Positions 19,536 to 29,103 are shown, counted from the first letter of the stretch. The stretch is 64,000 nt of DNA from Weeksellaceae bacterium (GCA_949788275.1 OX460916.1:1736001-1800000), one strand, 5' to 3'. Made by a program: numbers and translations. Notes: generated from the letters alone by a model not told the origin.

Positions 19536-21026
19536 TTAAATAATGACTTCTGGTATTTTTTGCGTATAATTTACAGGATATTCTTCTGTAAAACATCCAA
19601 AGCAATGGTTTTTAGACCCTAATAAATCGGTTAAACTATCGACTGATAAGAAATCTAAACTATCGACATCGAGGTATTTTTCGAGTTCTTTAATCGACAT
19701 ATTTCCGGAGATTAAATCGTCTTTACTCGGCATATCGATTCCAAGATAACATGGAGCGATAATGGGCGGCGATGCGCTACGGAAATGAATTTCTTTGGCA
19801 CCCGCTTCTTTCAAGATTTTAATCAGCAGTTTACTGGTGGTTCCACGAACAATGGAATCGTCTAAAATAACCAATCTCTTCCCTTTAATGCGGTTAGCAA
19901 TCGGGTTGAGTTTAAGGTTCACAATGCGCTCTCTCATTTCTTGAGAAGGTACAATAAACGAACGGCTCATATAACGGTTTTTTACCAAAATGGGTTCAAA
20001 AGGAATACCTGATGCTTCTGAATAGCCAATAGCCGAAGGCACCCCAGAATCGGGAACACCAATCACTAAATCGGCTTCTACAGGCGATTGTTCGTATAAT
20101 TTCTTACCGCTTTCTACGCGTAAGTCGTAGATTTCTTTTCCTTCGATGCGTGAATCGGGACGGGCAAAGTAAATGTACTCAAAAGCACAAATGCGACGCT
20201 CGGCCGTTTCTAATAACGAATACGAATGAAGTCCATCTTTATCGGCGACTAAGATTTCACCCGGTTTTACATCGCGGATAAATTTAGCACCAACCGCATC
20301 TAATGCACAGGTTTCTGAACAGAAAACATAAGAACCATCATCTAATTGACCTAAACACAATGGGCGGATTCCGTGAGGATCGCGAAAAGCAGCCAATGAA
20401 TCTTTGGTTAATACAAGAACAGAAAATGCGCCTTTAATTCGCTTAGTTCCTTGTTGAATGGCTTCGTGTAGAGGTAAATCACAAAATTTTTGAATAGAAC
20501 GAAGCATAACTTCAGAATCGGATGTCGCTAAAAAAGGTAGACCTTCTTCTTCCAATTCTTTTCTTAAATCGTCAATTTCGATCAGATTCCCATTATGGGC
20601 TAACGAAAAATGAGGTTTTCCATAGTAATTAACGGCATAGAGCGGTTGAATATTACGTCGGCTTCCCCCTCCGGCTGTTGTATAGCGCGTATGCCCTATA
20701 GCCGCATTCCCTTGAAAATCTTCAATATGCTCGATGCCTTTAAACACATCGAGCACTAAACCAGAGCTTTTAATGGTTTTAATAGTCCCATTTTTTGCTA
20801 CTGAAACACCACAAGCCTCTTGACCGCGGTGCTGCAAAGCAAATAAGCCAAATTGTGCAATGGAATAGGTCGCGATATTATGCGGCGCATACACGCCAAA
20901 AATACCACATTCTTCATTCACTGAATCGACCATATCTTTCTCTGCTTTCTTCAACACATTGCGTTGGTAAAACTCGGTTAGATACTGTGCCTTTAATTGG
21001 CTTTTAATACGTTGATGGTTAATCAT
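19536..21026 (-). CDS. purF: Amidophosphoribosyltransferase
   Basis: PurF commits PRPP to purine synthesis by making phosphoribosylamine from glutamine. The Ntn glutaminase Cys is in EECGIFGVY, followed by FALQHRGQEACG; the PRPP loop is VILDDSIVRGTTS (about residue 370); the ending keeps GCFTEEYP. The start is uncertain. The first ATG (21026) lies 17 bp after purC, which suits coupling, but puts the nucleophile at Cys39. A second ATG at 20933 (MVDSVNEECGIF) places it 7 residues after Met, closer to the short propeptide of other PurF proteins. Cleavage before Cys is expected. Feedback by nucleotides is known for the family. Confidence 0.95.
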   Translation of the reverse strand: MINHQRIKSQLKAQYLTEFYQRNVLKKAEKDMVDSVNEECGIFGVYAPHNIATYSIAQFGLFALQHRGQEACGVSVAKNGTIKTIKSSGLVLDVFKGIEHIEDFQGNAAIGHTRYTTAGGGSRRNIQPLYAVNYYGKPHFSLAHNGNLIEIDDLRKELEEEGLPFLATSDSEVMLRSIQKFCDLPLHEAIQQGTKRIKGAFSVLVLTKDSLAAFRDPHGIRPLCLGQLDDGSYVFCSETCALDAVGAKFIRDVKPGEILVADKDGLHSYSLLETAERRICAFEYIYFARPDSRIEGKEIYDLRVESGKKLYEQSPVEADLVIGVPDSGVPSAIGYSEASGIPFEPILVKNRYMSRSFIVPSQEMRERIVNLKLNPIANRIKGKRLVILDDSIVRGTTSKLLIKILKEAGAKEIHFRSASPPIIAPCYLGIDMPSKDDLISGNMSIKELEKYLDVDSLDFLSVDSLTDLLGSKNHCFGCFTEEYPVNYTQKIPEVII

Positions 21027-21043
21027 TTTTTTGATTAATCGGG

Positions 21044-21766
21044 TTACTTAAGTACTTCTTTTAAACGATTGTAAACTTCGTGGTAAGCTTCTGAAACTCC
21101 CCCTAAGTCGCGACGGAAACGGTCTTTATCCAATTTCTCCCCCGTTTCTTTGTCCCAAAGGCGACATGTATCGGGTGAAATTTCATCGGCTAAGATGATA
21201 TTCCCATCGACATCTTTCCCGAATTCGATTTTAAAATCGGCCAGGATTAAGTTCGCTTTTAAGAACAATTCTTTTAAAGCTTCGTTAATGGTGTCGGTCA
21301 TGGCGTACACTTCTTTCAACTCGTCATAGGTAGCGGCTCCTAAAAGCACTGCGTGATGATCGTTGATCAAAGGATCACCTAAACCATCGTGTTTATAACA
21401 TAAGTCGAAAATAGTAACCGGACATTTCCCTCCTTCTTCTAAACCTAAACGTTGCGCCATACTCCCAGCGACATAGTTTCTTACAACCACTTCTAAAGGT
21501 AAGATACTGACCTTTTTCACCAATTGTTCGCGTTCGTTTAAGGTTTCGATGTAATGTGTTGGAATTCCTTTTTGAATTAGATATTCAAAAATCAACGTCG
21601 AAATTTTGTTGTTCATTTCGCCTTTGTCTTCCACCGTTCCACGTTTTTGAGCGTTAAAAGCGGTTGCATCGTCTTTGTAGTAGACGATAACTTTGTCAGC
21701 TTCTTCAGTTGAATAAACCTGTTTTGCCTTCCCTTCGTAAATGAAGTCTTTTTTTGTTAAGCTCAT
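21044..21766 (-). CDS. purC: SAICAR synthetase (phosphoribosylaminoimidazole-succinocarboxamide synthase)
   Basis: PurC joins aspartate to CAIR with ATP. The 240-aa sequence has the family start [20 protein letters not shown], the DDATAFNA loop, the [20 protein letters not shown] block (about residues 85-104) and the signature [15 protein letters not shown] near residue 190. It is the first gene of the purC-purF-purM run. Its upstream spacer (21767-21990) is strikingly rich in TTTG/TTTGT words (AAAC on the coding strand), as at purN. No clear riboswitch is visible here. Confidence 0.97.
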   Translation of the reverse strand: MSLTKKDFIYEGKAKQVYSTEEADKVIVYYKDDATAFNAQKRGTVEDKGEMNNKISTLIFEYLIQKGIPTHYIETLNEREQLVKKVSILPLEVVVRNYVAGSMAQRLGLEEGGKCPVTIFDLCYKHDGLGDPLINDHHAVLLGAATYDELKEVYAMTDTINEALKELFLKANLILADFKIEFGKDVDGNIILADEISPDTCRLWDKETGEKLDKDRFRRDLGGVSEAYHEVYNRLKEVLK

Positions 21767-21990
21767 CGTTGATGTTTGTTTGTGTGTTGATGTTTGTGTT
21801 GCTTTGTTTTTTTGTTTGTTTTGTTTGAAATGAAAACGTCATTTCGATGTTTGTTTTTGTTGTGTGTAATAGGTTGAGCCTTTCAATGTAAACATTTTTA
21901 GTACTCCAGTCTGTTTCGTAAAGATAAGGCAACGGGTTCATTCATTGGTCCTCATCCATAAAACATTCTGTATGCGTATTTCGGATAAAA

Positions 21991-22017
21991 GCTTTACCCA
22001 AACGAATTGGGTAAAGG
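21991..22017 (-). terminator. Hairpin, likely terminator after purL
   Basis: A 10-bp stem (CTTTACCCAA / TTGGGTAAAG) with a short loop lies between the purL stop and purC. On the minus strand it is followed by CTTTTAT, a short U-tract. It suggests that purL and purC are at least partly separate transcription units. Confidence 0.65.
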
Positions 22018-22050
22018 CCTTCGTGTTTGTTTCAAATGAATAGGTTATCC

Positions 22051-25000
22051 CTATTTAAAATAATTAACGGCATTTTTAAAGATGTTCATATAGCTTGCGT
22101 CAGGAATATTCTTAAACAAACCTTCTTCAAAACGCTCTGGGTGCCCCATGCGTCCGTACACTTTCCCACAAGGGCTAACAATTCCTTCAACGGCCCATGT
22201 TGAACCATTGGGATTGTAAGGCATCTTACCGGCTAACTGCCCTTCTAAATCGACATATTGGGTAGCGATTTGTCCTTTCTGAATAAGATTATCCAATTCG
22301 TCTTGGTTGGCCACAAAACGGCCTTCACCATGCGAAAATGGCAACCAATATTCTTGCCCCTCCATCCCCGCTAACCAAGGAGAATGAGATTTGTTCACGC
22401 GAACTTTACACAATTGTGTAATATGACGACCAATCTCATTAAAAGTCAATGTCGGCGTGAATTCGTTTAATTCTTGAATGCGTCCATAAGGCAGTAAACC
22501 CGATTTAATTAAGGCTTGGAATCCATTACAAATTCCCAAAACCAAACCATCGCGTTTTAATAAATTATGAATGGCATCTTTTATTTTTTCGTTTCTTAAA
22601 ACCGTGGCAATAAATTTCCCCGAACCATCTGGCTCATCGGCTGCAGAGAATCCACCTGGAATAAACAAGATATTAGCTTGGTTAACGGCTTCTGCGAAGG
22701 CATCGACCGACTCTTCAACATCTTGGGTCGTTAGGTTTCTAAACGGAATTGTTTTCACAATAGCGCCTTCTCTGCGAAAAGCTTTAGCCGAATCGTATTC
22801 CGAGTTTGTTCCTGGAAAAATAGGAATAAACACTTTCGGCATGGTTGTTTTATGTTCCACAAAAGGATAACACACCTGGTCCACACTTAAAGTCTTGTCT
22901 TCAACAACAGTTTCAGTGGTCGATTGATAAGGGAATAAGTTGTTAAACGTTGCTTTCCATTGGCGTTTTAATTCGTTGGCGTCGATTTCAATTCCATTGA
23001 AATTGAACACATTGTTTTCAGTGGTTTGTCCAATAAGGTGGAAATTCGCTTGAATGGCTGCAGGCACAACTAAATCACCAGTATAACTCATCACGATAGC
23101 CCCAGGATAGTATTTCGCTAAATCGAGTTCCGTCGCTAACGACACCCCTATTTCATTACCAAAAGCCATATTTGCAACCGTTTCAGCAATTCCACCAAAT
23201 TTAACAGTCATCATGGCCTCTATATGTTCGCGGTTAAGACCTTCAATAAAATGAAAGATCGCTTTCACATTGGTTTCATCCAATAAATAATCCGGTGCTT
23301 GGTTGGGAATAAAAACAGCCAATTGGGTGTTTGCTTTTGGGAATGTACCCGCCACTACACGATCGATATGCGATGGTGCAACAGCAAAGGAGATTAATGT
23401 AGGTGGCACATCGATATCTTGGTAAGAACCACTCATGGAATCTTTACCTCCAATGGCTGGAATACCAAATTGGCGTTGCGCCTCAATCGTACCTAAGATC
23501 GCAGCAAAAGGTTTTCCCCATCGTTGAGCTTCATCTCTTAGTTTTTCAAAATACTCTTGAAAAGTCAAGCGAATATCGGCGTAATTTCCACCAGCAGCCA
23601 CAATTTTTGTCATTGAATCGATTACTGCAAAGTAACCACCGTGGTAATTCGACCAGCGAGAAACAATGGGGTTGTAACCAAAAGAAGCCATTGAAACAGC
23701 ATGGGTAAAACCATCGGTTGGAAATTTCTGTACCGAGACATCTTCAGGAGAATCCATTGTTTTTCCGCCAAAAGCGTTTAAAACCGTGCTTCTTCCTACA
23801 TTATTATCAAATAATTCGACCATCCCTTTTTGAGAGGCATGGTTCAAAGATTGCATCATTTCAATAAACGCTTCTTTAGTGAAGGCTTTATTTTCGAAAG
23901 GATTGCTATATTTTTCGGTGACCACCTCCACTTTCGCAGATTTGCTCACTCCATTGGTATCTAAAAAAGAGCGATCTAATTCAACAATCTTAGTCCCTTT
24001 CCAGGTTAAGATCATTTTTTCATCCGCTGTTACATCGGCCACGCAAGAAGCCAATAAATTTTCGGCTTTCGCCAATTCTATAAATCGTTCTACATCCTTC
24101 GCGTCAACGGCAACTGCCATACGTTCTTGAGATTCAGAAATAGCCAATTCAGTACCATTCAATCCGGCATATTTCAACGGTACTTTATCCAAGTCGATGT
24201 TAATTCCTCGGGCAATTTCACCAATAGCAACAGAAACCCCTCCTGCTCCAAAATCGTTACACTTTTTAATTAAAGCCAAGACTTCTGGGTTACGGAAAAG
24301 GCGTTGAATTTTACGTTCAACAATCGCATTCCCTTTTTGCACTTCAGCCGAAAGATCGTCTAATTTCAAACCGTCATGGGTTTTCGATGAGCCCGATGCT
24401 CCACCAACACCATCACGCCCAGTAGCACCACCCAATAAAATAATTTTATCGCCAGCTTGGGGTTCTTCTCGGCGTACGTAAGCTCTTTTAACCGCTCCAG
24501 CCACAAAACCCACTTCCATGCGTTTCGCTTTATAGCCTTCATCGTAAATTTCTTTCACCAAGGTTGTCGCTAACCCAATTTGGTTACCGTAAGAGCTATA
24601 GCCATTTGCAGCCTCTCTTGTAATCTTACGTTGAGGCAATTTACCAGGCAACGTATCTTCAATTTTCTCTAACGGATTAGCCGCACCCGTAACGCGCATG
24701 GCTTGAAAAACATAGGCACGTCCACTCAAAGGGTCACGGATAGCTCCACCCACACAGGTAGAAGCTCCACCAAAAGGTTCCACTTCCGTTGGATGATTAT
24801 GGGTTTCGTTTTTAAACTGCAACAACCATTCTTCTTCCACACCATCTACATCAATGGGAACAACAATCGAACACGCATTAATTTCCTCCGATACGTCAAT
24901 ATTGGTTACTTTACCTGTTCTCGACAAGTATTTCCCCATAATCGTTGCCATATCCATTAGGCGAATCGGTTTTTTAATGCCCAATTCTTCACGAATACGA

Positions 25001-25767
25001 AGGTAGTAATCAAATGTTTTCTGAAGCGTAGCCTTAAAATCGGCATTGAATTGGATATCGGTAATTTCAGTTTCGAAGGTGGTATGTCGGCAGTGATCCG
25101 ACCAGTAAGTATCCAACACCTTTAGTTCGGTATCGGTTGGATTGCGGTGAACCGATTTAAAGTATTCTTGAATAAACAATAAATCGTCCATTTCCATCGA
25201 CAACCCATAGGTTTTAAAGATCTCAGTTAGTTCAGCTTCATTAGCAGTTACAAACCCTTCGATAATAGGCACTTCAGTAGCCGTCGGATTAGTTCCAATT
25301 TCTAATTGCGCTAAATCTTTTTCTCTCGATTCGATGGGGTTAATTAAATACGCCTTTACTTTGTTTAGCTCTTCGGCCGAAATTTCATTAAAGACATACA
25401 ACAAGCCCGATTTTACTGTGACATCTTCCACATTCATTAACACCAAACATTGCTCGGCCGAATCATCGCGTTGATTGTATTGTCCTGGTAAATATTCCGA
25501 TGCAAAAAATACGGTAGTTGCTTTATCGCTTTCAGAAAAAGCCCCCGCTAAAGCCTCGTCTAAATTCGCATACACGATATCGGTAACAGGATCCGCAAAG
25601 ACCTTATTTTGTGTGTATTGCAATTGTTCGTCGGCACAATTAAAAAGGTCATAAATAACAAAAACCTTGCACACAATTGTAGGTACAAGGTTTTGTAATT
25701 CTATCGTAGTCTTCTGACTGATAACGTCAAAATTTGATTTCTTCTGAATAAAAAGTCTGTGGTTCAT
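22051..25767 (-). CDS. purL: Phosphoribosylformylglycinamidine synthase, single-chain (FGAM synthetase)
   Basis: PurL converts FGAR to FGAM using glutamine and ATP. The 1238-aa chain is the large single-chain type. An amino-terminal substrate-channel domain is followed by the AIR-synthase-like ATP domains (SDHCRHTTFETEI near residue 220, KNETHNHPTEVEPFGGASTCVGG near 320, GGATGRDGVGGASGSS near 445). The C-terminal class-I glutaminase has FIPGGFSAADE, the nucleophile in LGICNGFQAL and its His in GHPERFEEG. The ATG at 25767 (MNHRLFIQKK) is preferred; the longer in-frame start is a TTG inside the leader hairpin. The gene has its own promoter and a purine-aptamer-like leader, so repression by guanine or hypoxanthine is likely. 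Confidence 0.97.
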   Translation of the reverse strand: MNHRLFIQKKSNFDVISQKTTIELQNLVPTIVCKVFVIYDLFNCADEQLQYTQNKVFADPVTDIVYANLDEALAGAFSESDKATTVFFASEYLPGQYNQRDDSAEQCLVLMNVEDVTVKSGLLYVFNEISAEELNKVKAYLINPIESREKDLAQLEIGTNPTATEVPIIEGFVTANEAELTEIFKTYGLSMEMDDLLFIQEYFKSVHRNPTDTELKVLDTYWSDHCRHTTFETEITDIQFNADFKATLQKTFDYYLRIREELGIKKPIRLMDMATIMGKYLSRTGKVTNIDVSEEINACSIVVPIDVDGVEEEWLLQFKNETHNHPTEVEPFGGASTCVGGAIRDPLSGRAYVFQAMRVTGAANPLEKIEDTLPGKLPQRKITREAANGYSSYGNQIGLATTLVKEIYDEGYKAKRMEVGFVAGAVKRAYVRREEPQAGDKIILLGGATGRDGVGGASGSSKTHDGLKLDDLSAEVQKGNAIVERKIQRLFRNPEVLALIKKCNDFGAGGVSVAIGEIARGINIDLDKVPLKYAGLNGTELAISESQERMAVAVDAKDVERFIELAKAENLLASCVADVTADEKMILTWKGTKIVELDRSFLDTNGVSKSAKVEVVTEKYSNPFENKAFTKEAFIEMMQSLNHASQKGMVELFDNNVGRSTVLNAFGGKTMDSPEDVSVQKFPTDGFTHAVSMASFGYNPIVSRWSNYHGGYFAVIDSMTKIVAAGGNYADIRLTFQEYFEKLRDEAQRWGKPFAAILGTIEAQRQFGIPAIGGKDSMSGSYQDIDVPPTLISFAVAPSHIDRVVAGTFPKANTQLAVFIPNQAPDYLLDETNVKAIFHFIEGLNREHIEAMMTVKFGGIAETVANMAFGNEIGVSLATELDLAKYYPGAIVMSYTGDLVVPAAIQANFHLIGQTTENNVFNFNGIEIDANELKRQWKATFNNLFPYQSTTETVVEDKTLSVDQVCYPFVEHKTTMPKVFIPIFPGTNSEYDSAKAFRREGAIVKTIPFRNLTTQDVEESVDAFAEAVNQANILFIPGGFSAADEPDGSGKFIATVLRNEKIKDAIHNLLKRDGLVLGICNGFQALIKSGLLPYGRIQELNEFTPTLTFNEIGRHITQLCKVRVNKSHSPWLAGMEGQEYWLPFSHGEGRFVANQDELDNLIQKGQIATQYVDLEGQLAGKMPYNPNGSTWAVEGIVSPCGKVYGRMGHPERFEEGLFKNIPDASYMNIFKNAVNYFK

Positions 25768-25784
25768 TGCGTTTCTTTGTTCAT

Positions 25785-25806
25785 TATAAAAATACAAAAT
25801 TTGTAT
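25785..25806 (-). terminator. AU-rich hairpin plus U-run in the purL leader (candidate expression platform)
   Basis: On the minus strand ATACAAA / TTTGTAT forms a small hairpin followed by a run of five T (TTTTTATAA). Its 5' arm (ATACAAAT) can pair over 8 bases with the P1 5' strand of the aptamer (ATTTGTAT), so P1 formation would free this arm to make the hairpin. That fits a ligand-induced OFF switch. The stem is all A-U apart from one C-G pair, hence weak. Confidence 0.5.
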
Positions 25807-25871
25807 GGACTCTCAACAAAGAAATTTGCTTCCTCATGGAACAACAAGGCACATGAAAAAGGAAAAAACTT

Positions 25872-25938
25872 CATTTGTAGAGGCAAATTTAGGGGCTGCC
25901 GTAGAGACGCTCAACCGTATTATGAGCATATACAAATG
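25872..25938 (-). promoter_or_regulatory. Purine riboswitch aptamer (guanine-type by C74)
   Basis: The 67-nt minus-strand sequence folds as a purine aptamer. P1 is a perfect 8-bp stem (CATTTGTA / TACAAATG). P2 is GCTCA/TGAGC with loop TAATACGGT, keeping the GG of L2. J2/3 is GTCTCTAC, keeping the UCUAC core that holds U47 and U51. P3 is GGCA/TGCC with loop containing CCCTAAA, keeping the CC that pairs with L2. The base before the P1 3' strand is C (position 74), which specifies guanine or hypoxanthine. Differences from the B. subtilis xpt aptamer are a junction one or two bases shorter at P2 and U at position 73. The purL leader location, 104 nt before ATG, strongly supports the call. Confidence 0.85.
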
Positions 25939-25981
25939 TTGTAAACTTTAAAAACTAAATCACTCTTTTACAAGTGAAGTG

Positions 25982-25989
25982 CAAAGGTA
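25982..25989 (-). promoter_or_regulatory. Promoter -7 element of purL (TACCTTTG)
   Basis: A perfect match to the Bacteroidota -7 consensus TAnnTTTG lies 43 nt upstream of the aptamer, giving an expected transcript start near 25974. The -33 position has only TTC, with 21-nt spacing. The leader would be about 200 nt. Confidence 0.6.
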
Positions 25990-26226
25990 AGTATCTTTCT
26001 TTAATTTCCCGAATGAATGCTAAATAATTATTAAGTTTTTTACCTACTAAAATTCTAAAAAAAACAATCCTAAGCAAACCCTCTGTTTATCAGTAGTAGA
26101 AACGAGTTTAAACCCCTGTTAAATCTTGTTTTTTTATTTCAATGAACCCCCACTAACCCTTCATTTGATTCCGTAAAGCCAAAAATGCGTTAAAAAAGGA
26201 ATTCCTACACCTATAAAATTAATGGG
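25990..26226. other. Spacer between the purL promoter and element B1
   Basis: AT-rich, no open frame with coding character, no RNA gene recognised. It contains the -33 region of the purL promoter. Confidence 0.6.
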
Positions 26227-26316
26227 GCGTTCCCTTCGGGCGGGCTTTCCGCACTCGCTTTTCGGTTGCGTTACCCTCCACCAAAAAGCTCAAACAGATG
26301 CTTCAATCCCTAACGC
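26227..26316 (-). repeat. Structured intergenic element, type B copy 1 (B1)
   Basis: Read on the minus strand: outer stem GCGTT/AACGC, GGGATTGAAGC, inner stem GCTTTTTGGT with ACCGAAAAGC, then GTGCGGAAAGCCCG. This is the same order of elements as type A. B2 at 48161-48277 is nearly identical, but where B2 has a 17-bp hairpin, B1 has only CCCGAAGGG. It lies just downstream of the 222-aa gene at 26360-27028. Confidence 0.8.
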
Positions 26317-26359
26317 AAATTTATTTTGCAATTTCATAATAGACGACACTAAAGAACAA

Positions 26360-27028
26360 CTAAGGTAACTGATTAAAATAATCATCATCCACAATAATGG
26401 GAGCCATTTCAACTCCTGCACTCCATAAATGCCATTGTCCACCACCTGTCTGAGGCGTTCCTCCTCCATACACCCACAAAAACGATTTCGGGGGTTTTGT
26501 GGTTGGAAAAAGGCCATTCTCAATTTCAGAAAATCCAATAGTGCCGATATAAGGATGTTTAACATATTTAAAAGGGGGGAATTCGACCGTACCTAAAAGT
26601 GGTAAAATAAATGTTTTTTCTTGATGACTCAACTCCAAAACGCCCATAGGCGTATCATTCACCAAGGAGTTTGCAATCAACACTCCTTTTCCCATGCTGG
26701 TTGTCAGGTTGTCAGAGGGAAGAATAACAGAGGTCGGTAATCCAGGAGTCAACGCCACATATTTAGCCATACCCAAATCGTCGGCTTCGGTCCACATTTT
26801 AACCTGCCTACCCGAGCGACTTGTGAAAATCACGCCACCCTTCTGATGGTTATTTTCCGTGGATGCATCTTTTATAATCGGTAAGATTACCCCCATATTT
26901 TCAGAAGTAAATGATAGAATTGCCTTTTCATGCTCTTTCGACGAATCAGCATCAGGTCCTACAATCAATTGAGCGTTTAAAATTCCACTCAACATAAAAA
27001 AACTAAATAAGCCGTGTATATATTTCAT
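26360..27028 (-). CDS. Secreted 222-aa protein paired with beta-helix protein (copy 1)
   Basis: A signal peptide (MKYIHGLFSFFMLSGILNAQ) is followed by two copies of the LLP module: AILSFTSENMGVILPII...GVIFTSRSGRQVKMWTE, then GVLELSHQEKTFILPLL...GTIGFSEIE...WVYGGGTP...WHLWS. The paralogue at 31286-31954 has the same length and about half its residues in common. Each lies 3-7 bp after a beta-helix gene, so the two products are probably made together and may act together at the cell surface. There is no known enzyme motif and no cysteine pattern. Function unknown. Confidence 0.8.
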   Translation of the reverse strand: MKYIHGLFSFFMLSGILNAQLIVGPDADSSKEHEKAILSFTSENMGVILPIIKDASTENNHQKGGVIFTSRSGRQVKMWTEADDLGMAKYVALTPGLPTSVILPSDNLTTSMGKGVLIANSLVNDTPMGVLELSHQEKTFILPLLGTVEFPPFKYVKHPYIGTIGFSEIENGLFPTTKPPKSFLWVYGGGTPQTGGGQWHLWSAGVEMAPIIVDDDYFNQLP

Positions 27029-27035
27029 TTCAATT

Positions 27036-28877
27036 TTATTTTTTAATATTTTCTAAAATATCGTAAAGAGAAACATCACAACCTTTGGTCAGACAATCCC
27101 ATTTTTCACCATTAAAAAGCATCAAACATTTCCGGGCAGTATCATAGGCCAACGCTCCTTTCAACGAAGGGTCTAAGCCTAAGGTCTTAGCAGGATTATT
27201 AACACGTGTCACCATAAATGGTTTCGAGTTAGACTCGAGAACCATTGCGCCATTGTTTATAGAATTACCATCATTGTCCACAGAAGGCCATCCTTCAGCT
27301 TGTTTTTTAAACGTAGAAATCCCCATTTTGGAAATTTTAGCCACGGCTTGTTCACTGTCATCCACTTTAAAACATCCGACCCCACCTGAATAACAATCGA
27401 TAACAAGATCACCTGGCTTTAGCCCCATCACGTCATTTTCAGAACTGTTAAACGTATTTCCTTGTCCTGTACTAATTTTTGATGCAATTAAGGAATTCCC
27501 ACTATAGGCAGCTGCATTAGGAAGTTGGAACGTATTCTCTGTAATGGATTCTATATTGTTACCATTTGTAACTTTCAGTTCAATGTAGGGGTCAAGGGCA
27601 TCATTTCCATTTTTATTACCATAAAAAACATTTTTCGAAAGATTCCTTATATTATTCCCTCTCGTTTGTATAACAGCCAATTGCCCTGTACGCGTTTCGT
27701 TATAAGCAAAAACATTCCCAATGATATCATATTTATTTGCAGAAATACTTGAAGCACCTGCACTAAAAGAAATAGCACTACCACCAGACCCAGTTGTATT
27801 CACTTTATTTTCGTAAAAGTAGTTCCCTTTAATATGGTTTGTTGTTAATATACTTCCAACACCAACTGTTCCTTCGATAGCGATGGCTCCTCCAGCCCCA
27901 ACTCCTGTGTTAACAGTACTATTTTGTATAAAAAAATTATCTTCAATTTGAATACCTCTTGCTGCTGTAGCAAAAATGGCACCTCCATAATTTTTACCCT
28001 GAACGCCTAAAAACACATTGTTCCGAATTAAGGTATTCCCGGCGGTTGTTAAATAAATACCGCCCGTTGTTGAGCCCGCTGTTCCACAAGAAAAAATATT
28101 ACCAATGATATAAAATCTCGCCCCACTTGTAGTAGAACTCCCAGCCGTTGTTGCATAAAACCCTGTACCATCCAAAGAAGAGCCTTCTCCAAATAAATTA
28201 TTACTAATTAAAACTTTCACATCACCATTAACCGTTGTATATTCAAACCCTCCCGTAGCACCCATGGTATTTCTATAAAATTTATTGTTATGCATCCAAT
28301 GCGTTACTTTACCTGAATTAGCAGTTGCTAAGCGGATCATTGCAGAACCACTACGGGAATCATGAAAGACACAATCCTCAATTTTTAATTGGATGTATTT
28401 AGCCGATGTACCTTGTTGATTTATTACATTACCAGAGACTGTAAGAGTGCCTGTACTTTTAAAATACAGTCCCTTGACGGTTAGTTTATTGTTATCAAAA
28501 TCATTGGAAGTTGTGGTGATTTGAACAAATCGTTTGTTCGCTGGTTTTACGATTCTGGTAATATACATCTCTGGATTGTATTGAGATAAGTCCGTACCCG
28601 TTGATGTTTCCGAAAAACCTCCTTGAATGAGCACTTCATTTCCAGTATAACCATAGGTTGTACTAAAATTATAATCGCCCTCAGCAATGTAAATGCGTAC
28701 ATTATTTAAAACGCGAGTATCTTCTAGAGCGTCAACAGAAAAAGCAGTTGGTAAATCTGGTAAAGCATTATCCCAAGAAGATCCATTACCTGTAGCCCCT
28801 TTTTTTATATAAAAGGTTGTTTGCCCACTAAGGAAAGTAACAAAACATAAAAATAAAATGAGTTGAATTTTACGCAT
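27036..28877 (-). CDS. Secreted right-handed parallel beta-helix protein (copy 1)
   Basis: The 613-aa protein has signal peptide MRKIQLILFLCFVTFLSGQ. The mature start is FYIKKGATGNGSSWDNAL, the usual opening of Bacteroidota surface beta-helix proteins. Residues about 40-450 contain repeated coils with N-x-F/Y turns (IRNNVFLGVQGKNYGGAIFAT, IEDNFFIQNS, IIGNVFAYNE). A conserved DCYSGGVGC loop and the C-terminal module MVLESNSKPFMVTRVNNP...YDTARKCLMLFNGEKWDCLTKGCD follow. Beta-helices of this type bind or cut polysaccharides, but no catalytic site is recognisable, so adhesion is equally possible. It is co-oriented with, and 7 bp before, the 222-aa partner. Confidence 0.88.
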   Translation of the reverse strand: MRKIQLILFLCFVTFLSGQTTFYIKKGATGNGSSWDNALPDLPTAFSVDALEDTRVLNNVRIYIAEGDYNFSTTYGYTGNEVLIQGGFSETSTGTDLSQYNPEMYITRIVKPANKRFVQITTTSNDFDNNKLTVKGLYFKSTGTLTVSGNVINQQGTSAKYIQLKIEDCVFHDSRSGSAMIRLATANSGKVTHWMHNNKFYRNTMGATGGFEYTTVNGDVKVLISNNLFGEGSSLDGTGFYATTAGSSTTSGARFYIIGNIFSCGTAGSTTGGIYLTTAGNTLIRNNVFLGVQGKNYGGAIFATAARGIQIEDNFFIQNSTVNTGVGAGGAIAIEGTVGVGSILTTNHIKGNYFYENKVNTTGSGGSAISFSAGASSISANKYDIIGNVFAYNETRTGQLAVIQTRGNNIRNLSKNVFYGNKNGNDALDPYIELKVTNGNNIESITENTFQLPNAAAYSGNSLIASKISTGQGNTFNSSENDVMGLKPGDLVIDCYSGGVGCFKVDDSEQAVAKISKMGISTFKKQAEGWPSVDNDGNSINNGAMVLESNSKPFMVTRVNNPAKTLGLDPSLKGALAYDTARKCLMLFNGEKWDCLTKGCDVSLYDILENIKK

Positions 28878-29023
28878 AACATCGTTTATTTAGATTAATC
28901 TTTACCACTCTCAATGAATTCAATTACGCTATTTTTAAAAAATAACACACTTAAAACCTAATAGAGTTTGTTGATTTATAAATATACAATTTGTTTTCAA
29001 TTCATTTTCAAATAATTACAATA

Positions 29024-29056
29024 GGGATTAAGGAAAATTAAATTTTCCTTAATCCC
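29024..29056. terminator. Perfect 16-bp hairpin between two beta-helix genes
   Basis: GGGATTAAGGAAAATT and its exact complement flank a single base. It lies 93 bp past the stop of the 29149-30978 gene, at the place where the other two beta-helix genes have a 222-aa partner. A long U-tract is missing on the minus strand, so it may be a processing or stabilising stem rather than a classic terminator. Confidence 0.55.
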
Positions 29057-29083
29057 CATTACCAGTGATCTCGTTACGAGAAA

Positions 29084-29103
29084 GTGTGTGTGTGTGTGTG
29101 TGT
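29084..29103. repeat. (GT)10 dinucleotide microsatellite
   Basis: Ten GT units lie in the 3' spacer 45 bp after the middle beta-helix gene. Dinucleotide runs of this length are uncommon in bacteria and prone to slippage. No frame is affected here. Confidence 0.9.

Noticed and set aside
21767-21990. Second purine riboswitch before purC
   Set aside because: No P1/P2/P3 arrangement or UCUAC core could be found; the region is just rich in AAAC words.
25768-25797. TTG start adding ten residues to PurL
   Set aside because: The TTG lies in the leader hairpin of the riboswitch and the extension has no family match; ATG at 25767 fits.
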